Shown: positions 43,153 to 51,937, counted from the first letter of the stretch. The stretch is DNA of 64,000 nt from Myroides sp. WP-1 (GCF_014145635.1 NZ_JACHTC010000010.1:59331-123330), one strand, 5' to 3'. The notes: generated by a model not told the origin, from the sequence alone. Made by a program: numbers and translations.

Positions 43153-43703
43153 TGAGAAAAATATGTGTTTTATTTGTACTGTTTTTTATAAGTTGTAATA
43201 CTTACATCCGAACTGATAATACAAAGGATAGTACTGTTATTTTAGATTTAGAAAGGTATAATGGACCTTATTATGTAACAATTACATTATTTCCTAAGGA
43301 TTCCCATCGAGTTATCATGGGAGGAGTAGGAGAGAAATTTGATTTATTATTGTTAGATAAAGGAAATTTAAAAAGTTTAGTAGAGTCTTTTTATTATCAA
43401 ATGTTTTATTTACCACTTTTTTTTGATGATGTTGATTATAAGAATTATGCAAAGTGTTTGGGATATGATATTGTGTGGTATACTAAATATAGTAAAGAAC
43501 CAATTTATAGTAATGTTATTGAAGAAAATAGAATGATTTTGAACGATGGAACGCATGTTATTTTAAAAAAGTATAAAATTTTCGGAGAATTAGATGTTAA
43601 ATATGTCAGCGATTTCAAAGATTGTGTTTATTCAAATTCTTTAGAGTTGGATATCAATCAAATAAAAACAATTACTAAAGTAGCAGTATTTTTAGATAAA
43701 TAA
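43149..43703 (+). CDS. Putative immunity lipoprotein for the metzincin toxin
   Basis: A 184-residue lipoprotein: signal peptide KICVLFVLFFISC with the acylated Cys near residue 16, then NTYIRTDNTKDSTV. The mature domain is about 165 residues, with YYVTITLFPKDSHRVIMGG and FDLLLLDKGNLKSLVE; no family is recognised. Its start overlaps the toxin stop by ATGA, so co-translation is likely. An extracytoplasmic immunity protein suggests the protease is neutralised in the periplasm or at the outer membrane. Confidence 0.65.
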   Translation: MMRKICVLFVLFFISCNTYIRTDNTKDSTVILDLERYNGPYYVTITLFPKDSHRVIMGGVGEKFDLLLLDKGNLKSLVESFYYQMFYLPLFFDDVDYKNYAKCLGYDIVWYTKYSKEPIYSNVIEENRMILNDGTHVILKKYKIFGELDVKYVSDFKDCVYSNSLELDINQIKTITKVAVFLDK

Positions 43704-44028
43704 ACACTAACCCCAACCTTCCAAATCGGATCGTTGGGGTTTTTTAGTTGACAGTTTACTGTTAACAGTTAACGGAAGATTATTTAATAGAAAGAGAATT
43801 AAAAACGGTAAACAGTAAACCGTCCACCGTAAACCAAATAAACACCCCACCACCGTTACACTATTTGGCCACCACGCCACCTGGCTCCATCGCTAAAAAT
43901 GTCTACCAGACATTTTCTTAACGCTCGGCCCTGACATATCCAACGACAATGGTAGAAGTGTTTCAAAACATAAAGTACAGCCTAAGACTACAAAAAAGCA
44001 ATGAAAACCCACATAAAAATGCTAAGTA
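43704..44028. repeat. Cassette spacer B
   Basis: Terminator hairpin (43709-43741), GTTAAC repeats with GGAAGATTA (43749-43782), ACCGTCCACCGTAAACC (43818-43836) and ACCGTTACACTA (43851-43862). A 70-odd base segment at 43866-43938 is absent from copies A and C and holds a hairpin AAAATGTCT-ACC-AGACATTTT (43896-43916). The block ends with CAACGACAATGG and AAAGTACAGCC. The spacer recurs after 44281 and, decayed, after 45140. Confidence 0.8.
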
Positions 44029-44280
44029 ATGAAAAAAATGATTTGTTATTTTTTCATAGGAATTTTTGTTATGCTCATCTTTACCTTTGTAATGGGGATT
44101 ACTGATGATGCTTTTAAAGTTAAATACTATGAAGGTGTTTGGTATAAGGATATATTAAATACTTTAAAATATTATATATTTTGGGTTCTCCCTTATTGGT
44201 GGTTATTTATACTAATTGGCGCAATTATATTAACTATGTTATTTAATAGAATAGGTATATTGATAAGGAAATTCAAATAA
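44029..44280 (+). CDS. Small two-TM membrane protein, possible orphan immunity protein
   Basis: An 83-residue protein with two membrane helices (ICYFFIGIFVMLIFTFVMGI and VLPYWWLFILIGAIILTML) joined by a short acidic-aromatic loop, and a basic C-terminus (RIGILIRKFK). It has no toxin partner. Flanking copies of the same spacer as the toxin-associated immunity genes suggest it is a retained immunity cassette. This is inference from context; the sequence itself has no diagnostic motif. Confidence 0.55.
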   Translation: MKKMICYFFIGIFVMLIFTFVMGITDDAFKVKYYEGVWYKDILNTLKYYIFWVLPYWWLFILIGAIILTMLFNRIGILIRKFK

Positions 44281-44518
44281 TAAAACACCACCCCAACCTT
44301 CCAATCAGATCGTTGGGGTTTGTTTTTAGTTGATAGTTATCTGTTAACAGTTAACGGAAGATTACTCAATAGAAAGAGAATTAAAACTGTAAACGGTAAG
44401 CTGTAAACCGTCCACCGTAAACCAAATAAAACACCCCACCACCGTTACACTAATAAAAAAGCTTCGACTTTAACCAACGACAATGGCAAAAGAATTACCC
44501 TTATAAAAACTTAGACTA
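44281..44518. repeat. Cassette spacer C
   Basis: Terminator (44291-44326), GTTAACAGTTAACGGAAGATTA (from 44341), ACCGTCCACCGTAAACC, ACCGTTACACTA (near 44442), then CAACGACAATGG. The part from the terminator to ACCGTTACACTA is about 85-90% identical by eye to spacer B. Confidence 0.8.
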
Positions 44519-45139
44519 ATGAAAAAGATATGCTTAATAATGGTTGTATTGCTTTATGGTTGTACTCCAAAAAAAGAATTGATGTATAATAGATATTATG
44601 AGAGAAATAGCAATAGATTATTGTTATTGAATAAAGATTCAACTTTTGTGCTTCAGGATTATTCTCATTTCGTTAGTAATGGAACCGTTAAGGGAAATTA
44701 TTTTTTAAATGATAAAGGATATCTATGTATAAGTAATTTTATTGAAAGGCTTAGTTTACCCTATTCAATCATTAATCACCCACAAAAAAAAGATGAATTA
44801 AAAATCATAGTAAATATTGATGAAGATGTTTATAGTAATATATGTGTTTTTATCAAGGAAAATCAAAAAGATGTGTTTTTAGGTAGTTTAGATCAAAAAG
44901 GGATAAATGAATTTACTTATGAAAAGAAATTAAGCGATAGTATTCGATTACTGTTTAAGTATGAGAAAAAGGGGCTATATTATAATGCTAAATACGAAGA
45001 TGCTTCCACTACTTCCATACCAATTAGTAAAGGATATAATGAAATAAAGATAAAATTTGATAGTGGATATTTTGATTTTAAAGAACCTAAGGATGTTGAT
45101 CAAAGATGTTTTAGAATAAGGAAGAATAAATTTTATTAA
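44519..45139 (+). CDS. Lipoprotein, possible orphan immunity protein
   Basis: A 206-residue lipoprotein with signal MKKICLIMVVLLYGC (acylated Cys15) followed by TPKKELMYNRYYERNS. The mature part is beta-rich: NRLLLLNKDSTFVLQDYSH, GTVKGNYFLNDKGYLCISN, then an Ig-like tail (KGYNEIKIKFDSGYF). The first half resembles the short META/lipocalin-like fold of Bacteroidetes lipoproteins, but this is only an impression. As with the preceding small membrane gene, no toxin adjoins it and a spacer copy lies on each side. Confidence 0.6.
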   Translation: MKKICLIMVVLLYGCTPKKELMYNRYYERNSNRLLLLNKDSTFVLQDYSHFVSNGTVKGNYFLNDKGYLCISNFIERLSLPYSIINHPQKKDELKIIVNIDEDVYSNICVFIKENQKDVFLGSLDQKGINEFTYEKKLSDSIRLLFKYEKKGLYYNAKYEDASTTSIPISKGYNEIKIKFDSGYFDFKEPKDVDQRCFRIRKNKFY

Positions 45140-45300
45140 TTTTAAATAAATACCCACTCAACCTTCCAAACGTATCGTTGGGGTTTGTTTTTAGTTAGCA
45201 GTTTACTGTTCACGGTTAACGGAAGATTACTCAATATAAAGAGAATGAAAACCATAAACCATAAACGGTTCATCGTGAATCCTATAGTAGAACTAAACGA
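45140..45300. repeat. Cassette spacer D (decayed)
   Basis: A weaker hairpin (CTCAAC with GTTGGG, 45157-45184), GTTCACGGTTAACGGAAGATTA (from 45209) and AAAGAGAATGAAAACC-ATAAACC. The ACCGTTACACTA block is missing. It marks the right edge of the island. Confidence 0.7.
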
Positions 45301-45371
45301 AAAGAAGAAAAAAACAGTATAAAAAACGAAGTGTACTCCAAAAATCCTCAACTTTACAAGAAACCAAAACA

Positions 45372-45788
45372 ATGAACCATCAAGTCTATATCTCATGCAG
45401 TTTCGCTTTGCGAAAAGTCTTAGAACAAGAGTTGCAAACAATAAAAAGCATTTTATTAGCACAGCAATACCAACCTTGGTTATTTGTGGAGCACTATACT
45501 TTTTCCATAAAGCAAGAAAGAGAAATGATGCAACAAGCCATGCAGGATATCGAAAATAGTGTTTTTTTATTAGCAGAAACGACAGACAAAGGCATTGGAA
45601 TAGGAATAGAAGCGGGATATGCAAAAGCCTTAAAGAAACCCGTTGTATATTTGCGTAAACAAAGTGCAGAACATTCCACTACTTTAGCGGGTTTAAGTGA
45701 TTATCAGATTGTTTATCAAGATACGGCTGATTTAGCAAGACAATTACAACTAGTTGTTCAAGCACTATCTTCTGCGTTAAGCAAATAA
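45372..45788 (+). CDS. Nucleoside 2-deoxyribosyltransferase-fold protein
   Basis: A 138-residue protein with the pattern of the deoxyribosyltransferase/TIR-like fold: VYISCSFAL at the first strand, EREMMQQAMQDIENSVFLLAE, and the conserved GIGIEAGYAKALKKPVVYLR, in which the Glu matches the catalytic Glu of nucleoside deoxyribosyltransferases. Such small domains act as nucleosidases, nucleotide sensors or, in toxin systems, NAD-processing enzymes; the actual role is not determinable. It is followed seven bases later by the next gene in an operon. Confidence 0.6.
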   Translation: MNHQVYISCSFALRKVLEQELQTIKSILLAQQYQPWLFVEHYTFSIKQEREMMQQAMQDIENSVFLLAETTDKGIGIGIEAGYAKALKKPVVYLRKQSAEHSTTLAGLSDYQIVYQDTADLARQLQLVVQALSSALSK

Positions 45789-45795
45789 ATGAAGC

Positions 45796-46431
45796 ATGAA
45801 AAAAGAAATTCTAGAGCGAATAAGTCAATTAGGCGGTGATATCAGCCAAGTCAAAGGAAATAATATAGCAGAAGATCTGTTGTCTATAACTTTTAATACA
45901 GTATTGTATAAAAGACCTGTAGATACCCCTTGGGCTACAGCAGAACAAACAGAACCCATTGGCGGATTGAGTGAGTTTATAGCTGAACATCAGCTTTTGG
46001 TAGAAACCAATAGAGAAGAACTATATCAAAAAATTGTCGCACATTATTATCGAAATACAGAAGAGGGGTATGGGCAAACGTTTTGGCAACCCGTGTTATT
46101 TACTCCTTTTACTGTGGGAACAGCTGATTATGAGGAGTGGTATGAAGGCTTTTTTGACGATGATACAGTAGTAGATCTAAGTGAAATTGAAAAAGTAACA
46201 GGTACCCGCGACGGTGATTTTGTGCAGCTCTTTTATAGCTACGGATTTCCCGATCAACTATATATTAGCTTAGATGATCCTCAAATAGATAACCCAACGG
46301 TTTTTGGTACGGATCACGAAGTGTTTTTTGGAGAAATTACCAATGAAGGATCTTTAGAAGCGTATTTTAAACAATTTATGACCCGTGAAGAGCTGATTGA
46401 ATTAGTAACAACAGCTTTAGATAAACAGTAA
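45796..46431 (+). CDS. Hypothetical protein, possible SMI1/KNR4-like
   Basis: A 211-residue acidic protein with no signal peptide. The C-terminal third (YGFPDQLYISLDDPQIDNP, VFGTDHEVFFGEI, SLEAYFKQFMTREELIEL) has the flavour of the SMI1/KNR4 immunity superfamily: a D-P-x-V-x-G-T-D-H stretch followed by an amphipathic closing helix. I cannot confirm this by eye. It lies between the deoxyribosyltransferase-like and SWIM genes, with gaps of seven and four bases, so all three are co-transcribed. Confidence 0.5.
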   Translation: MKKEILERISQLGGDISQVKGNNIAEDLLSITFNTVLYKRPVDTPWATAEQTEPIGGLSEFIAEHQLLVETNREELYQKIVAHYYRNTEEGYGQTFWQPVLFTPFTVGTADYEEWYEGFFDDDTVVDLSEIEKVTGTRDGDFVQLFYSYGFPDQLYISLDDPQIDNPTVFGTDHEVFFGEITNEGSLEAYFKQFMTREELIELVTTALDKQ

Positions 46432-46435
46432 AGAA

Positions 46436-47452
46436 ATGAATATACAACAGCTCTTGAAGAAGCTAACAGCCAAAGAAAAAGCGTTGATAAAAACGGTAGA
46501 AGTTAGAGAATTAGATGAGGAAGAGCAAGGACATTTTGTCGCTTTTGTTGATGAAGGGGAACACACCTATGATGTGCATATTCATGTAGAGGAACAGCAG
46601 GTGAAACAAATGAGCTGTGACTGTGGTGATACAGCTATGCTGTGTGTGCATCAGGGAGCAGTATTAATGCAAATAACGCAAAAAGGACTCAAAGTAGCGA
46701 CTACCCAATTGGTGAAAAAAACAAGACCAAAGGCAAAGCAAACGGCGAGTACAGTTTTATTGCAAGAGCAAAGCAAAGAGGTGTTAACCCAATGGTTGGC
46801 TGAGGTGTTTAAGAAAAACAAATCCTTAGAACAACAATTTGTTCTAACCTTTTCGAAAGAAAAAAGAGAGTATACGGTTGAATATGTAGAAGATATTATG
46901 CAGCAAACGTTTAAAGCTGTTGCAGGAAAACGAAAAACCTTAGAAGGGGTAAAAATTAAGAAGATACTCGATACCTTAGCTATTGCATTTGAACCCGTGA
47001 ATGATTTTATTACGGTAAATATAGATAAACCCATTGCCTACGGTCTTTTTTCAAAAATTGTATCGGATATACAGGCTTTTGATAAACGCATATCGCATCA
47101 CAGCAAAAAATTTGGCGATTTTTATCAAAGCTATAGTACTTGGTTTGCTTTGACATTGAACAATACCCAAAATCAGGCGATTTACCGCACGCAAATAAAG
47201 CAATTGATGGATCGAGTATTTGCAGAAAGTAGACCCACTATAGCCGTGGATACCGTGTTGTTAAAAGGTATTTACGATTGTGGAACGATAGATCAGCAAA
47301 AGAGTTTTGCTGAGGTTTTACGTCCATGCTTGCTTCAGACGTCTTTTACGCGATATGATTTTAAGATGGACTTTGTCAGTTTTGTTCGCGATGTAGCGTT
47401 GACACATGATTTTTATGAAGAGGTAGGTTCCTTTTTCGAAATTAAAAGTTGA
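46436..47452 (+). CDS. SWIM zinc-finger domain protein
   Basis: A 338-residue protein with an N-terminal SWIM motif, MSCDCGDTAMLCVHQGAVLM (C-x-C ... C-x-H, about residues 62-78), a zinc-binding DNA/protein-interaction module. It is followed by a basic linker (KKTRPKAKQT) and a helical C-terminal region of about 230 residues without known motifs. Bacterial SWIM proteins are commonly linked to gene clusters of unknown function. Last gene of the three-gene operon. Confidence 0.75.
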   Translation: MNIQQLLKKLTAKEKALIKTVEVRELDEEEQGHFVAFVDEGEHTYDVHIHVEEQQVKQMSCDCGDTAMLCVHQGAVLMQITQKGLKVATTQLVKKTRPKAKQTASTVLLQEQSKEVLTQWLAEVFKKNKSLEQQFVLTFSKEKREYTVEYVEDIMQQTFKAVAGKRKTLEGVKIKKILDTLAIAFEPVNDFITVNIDKPIAYGLFSKIVSDIQAFDKRISHHSKKFGDFYQSYSTWFALTLNNTQNQAIYRTQIKQLMDRVFAESRPTIAVDTVLLKGIYDCGTIDQQKSFAEVLRPCLLQTSFTRYDFKMDFVSFVRDVALTHDFYEEVGSFFEIKS

Positions 47453-47527
47453 AAAATAACAGGGATGTAACTTAAGTTACTGTAGCAATGCATAAATCGA
47501 AATATCTTCGGCTTAAAATAGAACATA

Positions 47528-47848
47528 ATGTTTCAGTGGTTAAAAAAAATAATAGGTTCTTCTGAGTCAAAACCTGCGTTAACAACATTGATTGAAGAAG
47601 GAGCAATATTGATTGATGTGCGTACACAAGCAGAATACTTGAGCGGTAGTGTAAATAAAGCCGTTAATATTCCCTTAGATCAATTAGTTGCTAAAAGTGA
47701 TCGATATAGAAAAGAAACGCCTTTACTTGTTTTTTGCAGAAGTGGTATGCGAAGCCAGCAAGCCAAAAGAGTATTAGAACAGTTGGGCTTTCAAAAAGTC
47801 TATAATGGAGGAGGAGTTCGCACTCTCATTCGCCGGTTAGAAAAATAA
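47528..47848 (+). CDS. Rhodanese-like sulfurtransferase
   Basis: A 106-residue single rhodanese domain: ILIDVRTQAEYLSGSVNKAVNIP and the active-site loop VFCRSGMRSQQAKRVL (catalytic Cys in CRSGMRS, a six-residue loop). This type resembles PspE/GlpE thiosulfate sulfurtransferases but lacks a signal peptide. Third rhodanese domain in the window. It ends at a strong bidirectional terminator. Confidence 0.9.
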   Translation: MFQWLKKIIGSSESKPALTTLIEEGAILIDVRTQAEYLSGSVNKAVNIPLDQLVAKSDRYRKETPLLVFCRSGMRSQQAKRVLEQLGFQKVYNGGGVRTLIRRLEK

Positions 47849-47853
47849 TAGAA

Positions 47854-47884
47854 AAAACCAACAGTTTTGCTGTTGGTTTTTTTT
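47854..47884. terminator. Bidirectional terminator after the rhodanese gene
   Basis: AAAACCAACAG pairs with CTGTTGGTTTT around TTTTG, with T runs on both strands; shared with the convergent HigA-like gene. Confidence 0.88.
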
Positions 47885-48107
47885 ATTCTTCATTTTCGTC
47901 TGAGAAATATTGATTGTAAATCTTGATACTGTCTATTGGATCGGGCATGCCCATAGGAGCATTATCTCGCTCGTATTTTTCAATTAGAATTTGTAATACC
48001 TCTAGTTCATCTACAGTATCTTTATTTTGAGGACTACCTTCTAATAGTTGTACTTTGATCATAGCCATGTGGTAATCTTCTTCCGTACGAATAGGTCTTA
48101 ATTTCAT
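47883..48107 (-). CDS. HigA-like antitoxin N-terminal domain without its HTH
   Basis: A 74-residue protein starting MKLRPIRTEEDYHMAMIKV and continuing DELEVLQILIEKYERDNAPM and GMPDPIDSIKIY. This is the N-terminal dimerisation region of COG5499-type HigA antitoxins. Full-length relatives run 110-140 residues and end in an HTH; here the frame stops after IYNQYFSDENEE, so the DNA-binding half is missing. No higB-type toxin adjoins it. It may be a relic or a trimmed stand-alone regulator. A longer frame upstream (17 residues) looks non-native. Confidence 0.65.
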   Translation of the reverse strand: MKLRPIRTEEDYHMAMIKVQLLEGSPQNKDTVDELEVLQILIEKYERDNAPMGMPDPIDSIKIYNQYFSDENEE

Positions 48108-48234
48108 AATACTACAATTTTTTGCACGTTTAGGGTTGAACGAAGACTTGATTTTCAAGCCTTTTCTATAAAACTACACCTTTTTTTTGATTAAAAGATG
48201 CTATTTCATGCTAATTACTGTTAACAGATATAAA

Positions 48235-48260
48235 AAAAGCCCTCTGTGAAGAGGGCTTTT
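48235..48260 (-). terminator. Terminator of purL
   Basis: AAAAGCCCTCT (48235-48245) pairs with 48250-48260; on the minus strand a T run follows. Confidence 0.88.
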
Positions 48261-48268
48261 ATATGTTG

Positions 48269-51200
48269 TTATTTTGTATTATTTGCTTCAATCCATTGAC
48301 GGGCATTAACAAAAGCTTCCATCCACGGAGAAACTTCGTCTTTGCGTCCTTCTGGGTAATTTGCCCAGTGCCATTGGAATAAAGAACGCTCAATGTGTGG
48401 CATCATTACCAAGTGGCGTCCTGTATTGTCACACATCATTGCTGTATTGTAATCCGATCCATTTGGATTTGCTGGATAGCTGTCATACGCGTATTTCGCC
48501 ACAATATTGTAGTTATTTTCTTCTTCTGGTAAGTTGAATTTACCCTCACCATGTGAAATCCAAACCCCTAGTGTACTACCAGCTAAAGTAGATAACATAA
48601 TAGAGTTGTTCTCTTGGATTGTAACTGAAGTAAAATTACTCTCGTGTTTTTGAGAATCATTGTGCAACATCTTTCCGTGAACAGCATGTTCCGGATTGAT
48701 CAACTCCAATTCCATAAACAACTGACAACCATTACAAATACCAACAGATAACGTGTCTTTACGTGCAAAGAAATTCTTCAACGCAGTGTTTGCTTTTTCA
48801 TTGTACATGAAGGCACCTGCCCATCCTTTTGCCGATCCTAAAACGTCTGAGTTTGAGAAACCTCCAACAGCACCAATGAATTGGATGTCTTCTAATGTTT
48901 CTCTACCAGAAATTAAATCGGTCATGTGAACATCTTTTACGTCAAATCCAGCTAAGAACATGGCGTTGGCAACTTCTCTTTCTGAGTTACTTCCCTTTTC
49001 GCGGATAATCGCTGCTTTTGGACGTGGTTTAGACGCATCAATAGCTGGTTTTTTTCCGTCAAATTGTGCAGGGAATGCAAATTGTAGCGGTTGCTTTTTA
49101 TAATTGTTAAAGCGATCGGTCGCTTTGTTGTTTTTTGTTTGTTTCTGATCCAATAAATACGAGGTTTTGTACCATGTATCGCGAATCGCTGGAACACTGT
49201 AGCTAAAGTGATCGCTTCCGTTTTGGAAAGATACTGTTTCTTCTGTAAGAACAGTACCAATCTTAGTAGCTTCAACACCTGCAGCGCTTAATGCCTTTTC
49301 AAAAGTATCGTCGTTTTGCGCTTGAATCACTAAACCAATGTTTTCATTGAAAAGAACTTTTACCGTGTCTTTTTCATTTAAAGCCGTTAAATCATAACGC
49401 GCTCCTAAGTTTACATCAGCAAATGTCATCTCTAAAAGCGTAGTGATTAAACCTCCACTTCCAATATCATGACCTGCAGCAATTTGATTGTTTTCTACCA
49501 ATGCTTGTACTGCATTAAATGCCTTTTTGAAGTAAGCTGCATCTTGAATTGTAGGAACGTCTTGTCCAACTTTATTTAAAATCTGAGCAAAGGATGAACC
49601 ACCTAATTTGAAGCTATCTTGTGATAAGCGAATATAGTAGATAGAACCTGCACTTTTCTTTAAAGTAGGTTCAACAATTTTTGTAATATCTGTACAGTTT
49701 GCCGCTGCAGAAATGATTACTGTTCCTGGAGCAATTACCTCGTCATTCGGGTATTTTTGCTTCATAGAAAGTGAATCTTTTCCAGTTGGAATGTTGATTC
49801 CCAATTCGATAGCGAAATCAGAACATGCTTGTACCGCTTCGTATAAACGAGCATCTTCTCCTGGGTTGTTACATGCCCACATCCAGTTTGCCGATAAGGA
49901 AATCCCTTTCATTTGGTCTTTTAATGGCGCCCATACGATATTAGACAAAGCTTCTGCAATTGCATTTCTACTTCCTGCAGTCGGATTAACTAGTGCTACA
50001 ACAGGAGCGTGTCCTACTGTAGTTGCAATTCCTTCTTTTCCTTTGTAATCTAATGCCATAGCCCCTAAGTTGTTTAAAGGCAATTGCAATGGACCTGTAC
50101 ATTGTTGTTTCGCTACGCGACCTCCAACACAACGGTCTACTTTATTGGTTAACCAATCTTTAGAAGCTACTGCCTCTAGTTGTAATACTTGGTTTAAATA
50201 ATCGTTTACTTTTTCAACAGAATAATCTAAATCTGCATAAATACGCGCAATCGTTTGATCTGCCATGATTGTTTTTGGAGAACTTCCAAACATTTCTTCG
50301 ATAGCAAAATCCATCGGTTTTGCACCTGTTTTAGCTGATTCAATCGTAAAACGGTGATCATTAGTAATCTCACCAACCGCATACATCGGTGCACGCTCTC
50401 TTTCTGCAATGCGCTCTAAGGTATCCATGTCTTTTTTACCAATAACTAATCCCATTCTCTCTTGTGATTCGTTTCCGATCGTTTCTTTAGCAGAAAGTGT
50501 TGGATCTCCAACAGGAAGCTGATCTAAATTGATGTGCCCACCTGTTTCTTCTACTAATTCTGATAAACAGTTTAAGTGTCCACCTGCTCCGTGATCGTGA
50601 ATCGATACAATAGGGTTGTGGTCTGCCTCAACTAAACCGCGAATCGCATTAGCCGCACGTTTTTGCATCTCAGGATTTGAACGTTGGATGGCATTTAACT
50701 CAATACCTGATCCAAAAGCACCCGTGTTTGCAGAAGAAACCGCAGCTCCTCCCATACCAATACGATAGTTTTCACCACCCAAGATCACAACTTGATCTCC
50801 TTGTTCTGGCTTGTGCTTTTTCGCTTGATCTAATTTTCCATATCCAATTCCACCCGCTTGCATAATAACCTTGTCAAAACCAAGCTTGCGAGCGTCTTCT
50901 TCGTGTTCGAATGTTAAGATCGATCCCGTAATCAACGGTTGTCCGAATTTATTTCCAAAATCAGAAGCTCCATTTGAAGCTTTGATTAAAATATCAATTG
51001 GCGTTTGGTATAACCAAGCTCTTTCGTCCATTGCTTTTTCCCAAGGACGATTCTCTTCTAAACGCGAGTAAGAAGTCATGTAAATCGCCGTTCCCGCTAG
51101 AGGTAAAGATCCTTGTCCTCCTGCTAAACGGTCGCGAATCTCTCCTCCCGAACCCGTTGCAGCTCCGTTAAATGGCTCTACCGTAGTAGGGAAGTTGTGT

Positions 51201-51937
51201 GTTTCTGCTTTTAATGAGATAACAGAATCAAATTCTTTCTCCGCGTAAAAGTCTGGTTTATCCGCTGATAAAGGGGCGAATTGTGTTACACGTGGTCCTT
51301 TTACAAACGCAACGTTATCTTTATAGGCAGAAACAATGTCATTTGGATTTGTTTCTGATGTTTTCTTGATCAATTTGAATAGAGAAGTCGGTTTTTCTTC
51401 TCCGTCTATTACAAATGTTCCGTTGAATATCTTGTGACGACAGTGTTCTGAGTTTACTTGTGAAAAACCAAATACCTCTGAATCTGTTAGTTTTCGTCCT
51501 ATTTTCTGAGCTAATTCTTCCAAGTAAGTAATTTCTTCCTCGTTAAGTGCAAGACCTTCTTGTTGGTTGTATTTCGCAATATCCTCGATGTAGATGATAG
51601 GCTCAGGTTGAATGTGAATCGCGAAGATATCTTGATTCAACGTTTCAAATACTTGAGACAACATCGGGTCGAATTCTTGTTGGTTTGCTTCGAAAAATTC
51701 TTCAATACGAACAATTCCACTAATGCCCATATTTTGTGTAATCTCAACTGCATTGGTGCTCCAAGGTGTAATCATCGTTGCACGCGGACCAATAAATTTG
51801 TTGTTGATTACTTCTTGATCGAGGTGCGTAGCATTGCCAAAAAGCCAATTTAGTTTTTGAATATCTTCAATAGATAAAGCGTTCTCCACCTGAACAGCGT
51901 AGAACTTTTTCGAAGGGTTTTCGAAGAAATAAATCAT
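48269..51937 (-). CDS. purL: Phosphoribosylformylglycinamidine synthase, large single-chain type
   Basis: A 1222-residue enzyme, the single-chain form (N-terminal domain, two AIRS-like halves and a class I glutaminase). Recognisable motifs include FGFSQVNSEHCRHKIFNG, FNGAATGSGGEIRDRLAGG, SIHDHGAGGHLNCLSELV, GAVGGFSNSDVLGSAKG and the glutaminase nucleophile in SVGICNGCQLFMELEL, with the later HGEGKF. It converts FGAR and glutamine to FGAM in purine biosynthesis. It is 67 bases downstream of the lipoprotein gene and has its own terminator. No purine riboswitch was recognised upstream. Confidence 0.97.
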   Translation of the reverse strand: MIYFFENPSKKFYAVQVENALSIEDIQKLNWLFGNATHLDQEVINNKFIGPRATMITPWSTNAVEITQNMGISGIVRIEEFFEANQQEFDPMLSQVFETLNQDIFAIHIQPEPIIYIEDIAKYNQQEGLALNEEEITYLEELAQKIGRKLTDSEVFGFSQVNSEHCRHKIFNGTFVIDGEEKPTSLFKLIKKTSETNPNDIVSAYKDNVAFVKGPRVTQFAPLSADKPDFYAEKEFDSVISLKAETHNFPTTVEPFNGAATGSGGEIRDRLAGGQGSLPLAGTAIYMTSYSRLEENRPWEKAMDERAWLYQTPIDILIKASNGASDFGNKFGQPLITGSILTFEHEEDARKLGFDKVIMQAGGIGYGKLDQAKKHKPEQGDQVVILGGENYRIGMGGAAVSSANTGAFGSGIELNAIQRSNPEMQKRAANAIRGLVEADHNPIVSIHDHGAGGHLNCLSELVEETGGHINLDQLPVGDPTLSAKETIGNESQERMGLVIGKKDMDTLERIAERERAPMYAVGEITNDHRFTIESAKTGAKPMDFAIEEMFGSSPKTIMADQTIARIYADLDYSVEKVNDYLNQVLQLEAVASKDWLTNKVDRCVGGRVAKQQCTGPLQLPLNNLGAMALDYKGKEGIATTVGHAPVVALVNPTAGSRNAIAEALSNIVWAPLKDQMKGISLSANWMWACNNPGEDARLYEAVQACSDFAIELGINIPTGKDSLSMKQKYPNDEVIAPGTVIISAAANCTDITKIVEPTLKKSAGSIYYIRLSQDSFKLGGSSFAQILNKVGQDVPTIQDAAYFKKAFNAVQALVENNQIAAGHDIGSGGLITTLLEMTFADVNLGARYDLTALNEKDTVKVLFNENIGLVIQAQNDDTFEKALSAAGVEATKIGTVLTEETVSFQNGSDHFSYSVPAIRDTWYKTSYLLDQKQTKNNKATDRFNNYKKQPLQFAFPAQFDGKKPAIDASKPRPKAAIIREKGSNSEREVANAMFLAGFDVKDVHMTDLISGRETLEDIQFIGAVGGFSNSDVLGSAKGWAGAFMYNEKANTALKNFFARKDTLSVGICNGCQLFMELELINPEHAVHGKMLHNDSQKHESNFTSVTIQENNSIMLSTLAGSTLGVWISHGEGKFNLPEEENNYNIVAKYAYDSYPANPNGSDYNTAMMCDNTGRHLVMMPHIERSLFQWHWANYPEGRKDEVSPWMEAFVNARQWIEANNTK

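Noticed and set aside
45142..45624. 160-codon hydrophobic minus-strand frame
   Set aside because: It crosses the decayed spacer and lies opposite the deoxyribosyltransferase-like gene; hydrophobicity follows from antisense AT-rich DNA.
48108..48268. A higB toxin gene next to the HigA-like frame
   Set aside because: The 161 bases upstream contain no frame with RelE-type residues, only the purL terminator and AT-rich sequence.
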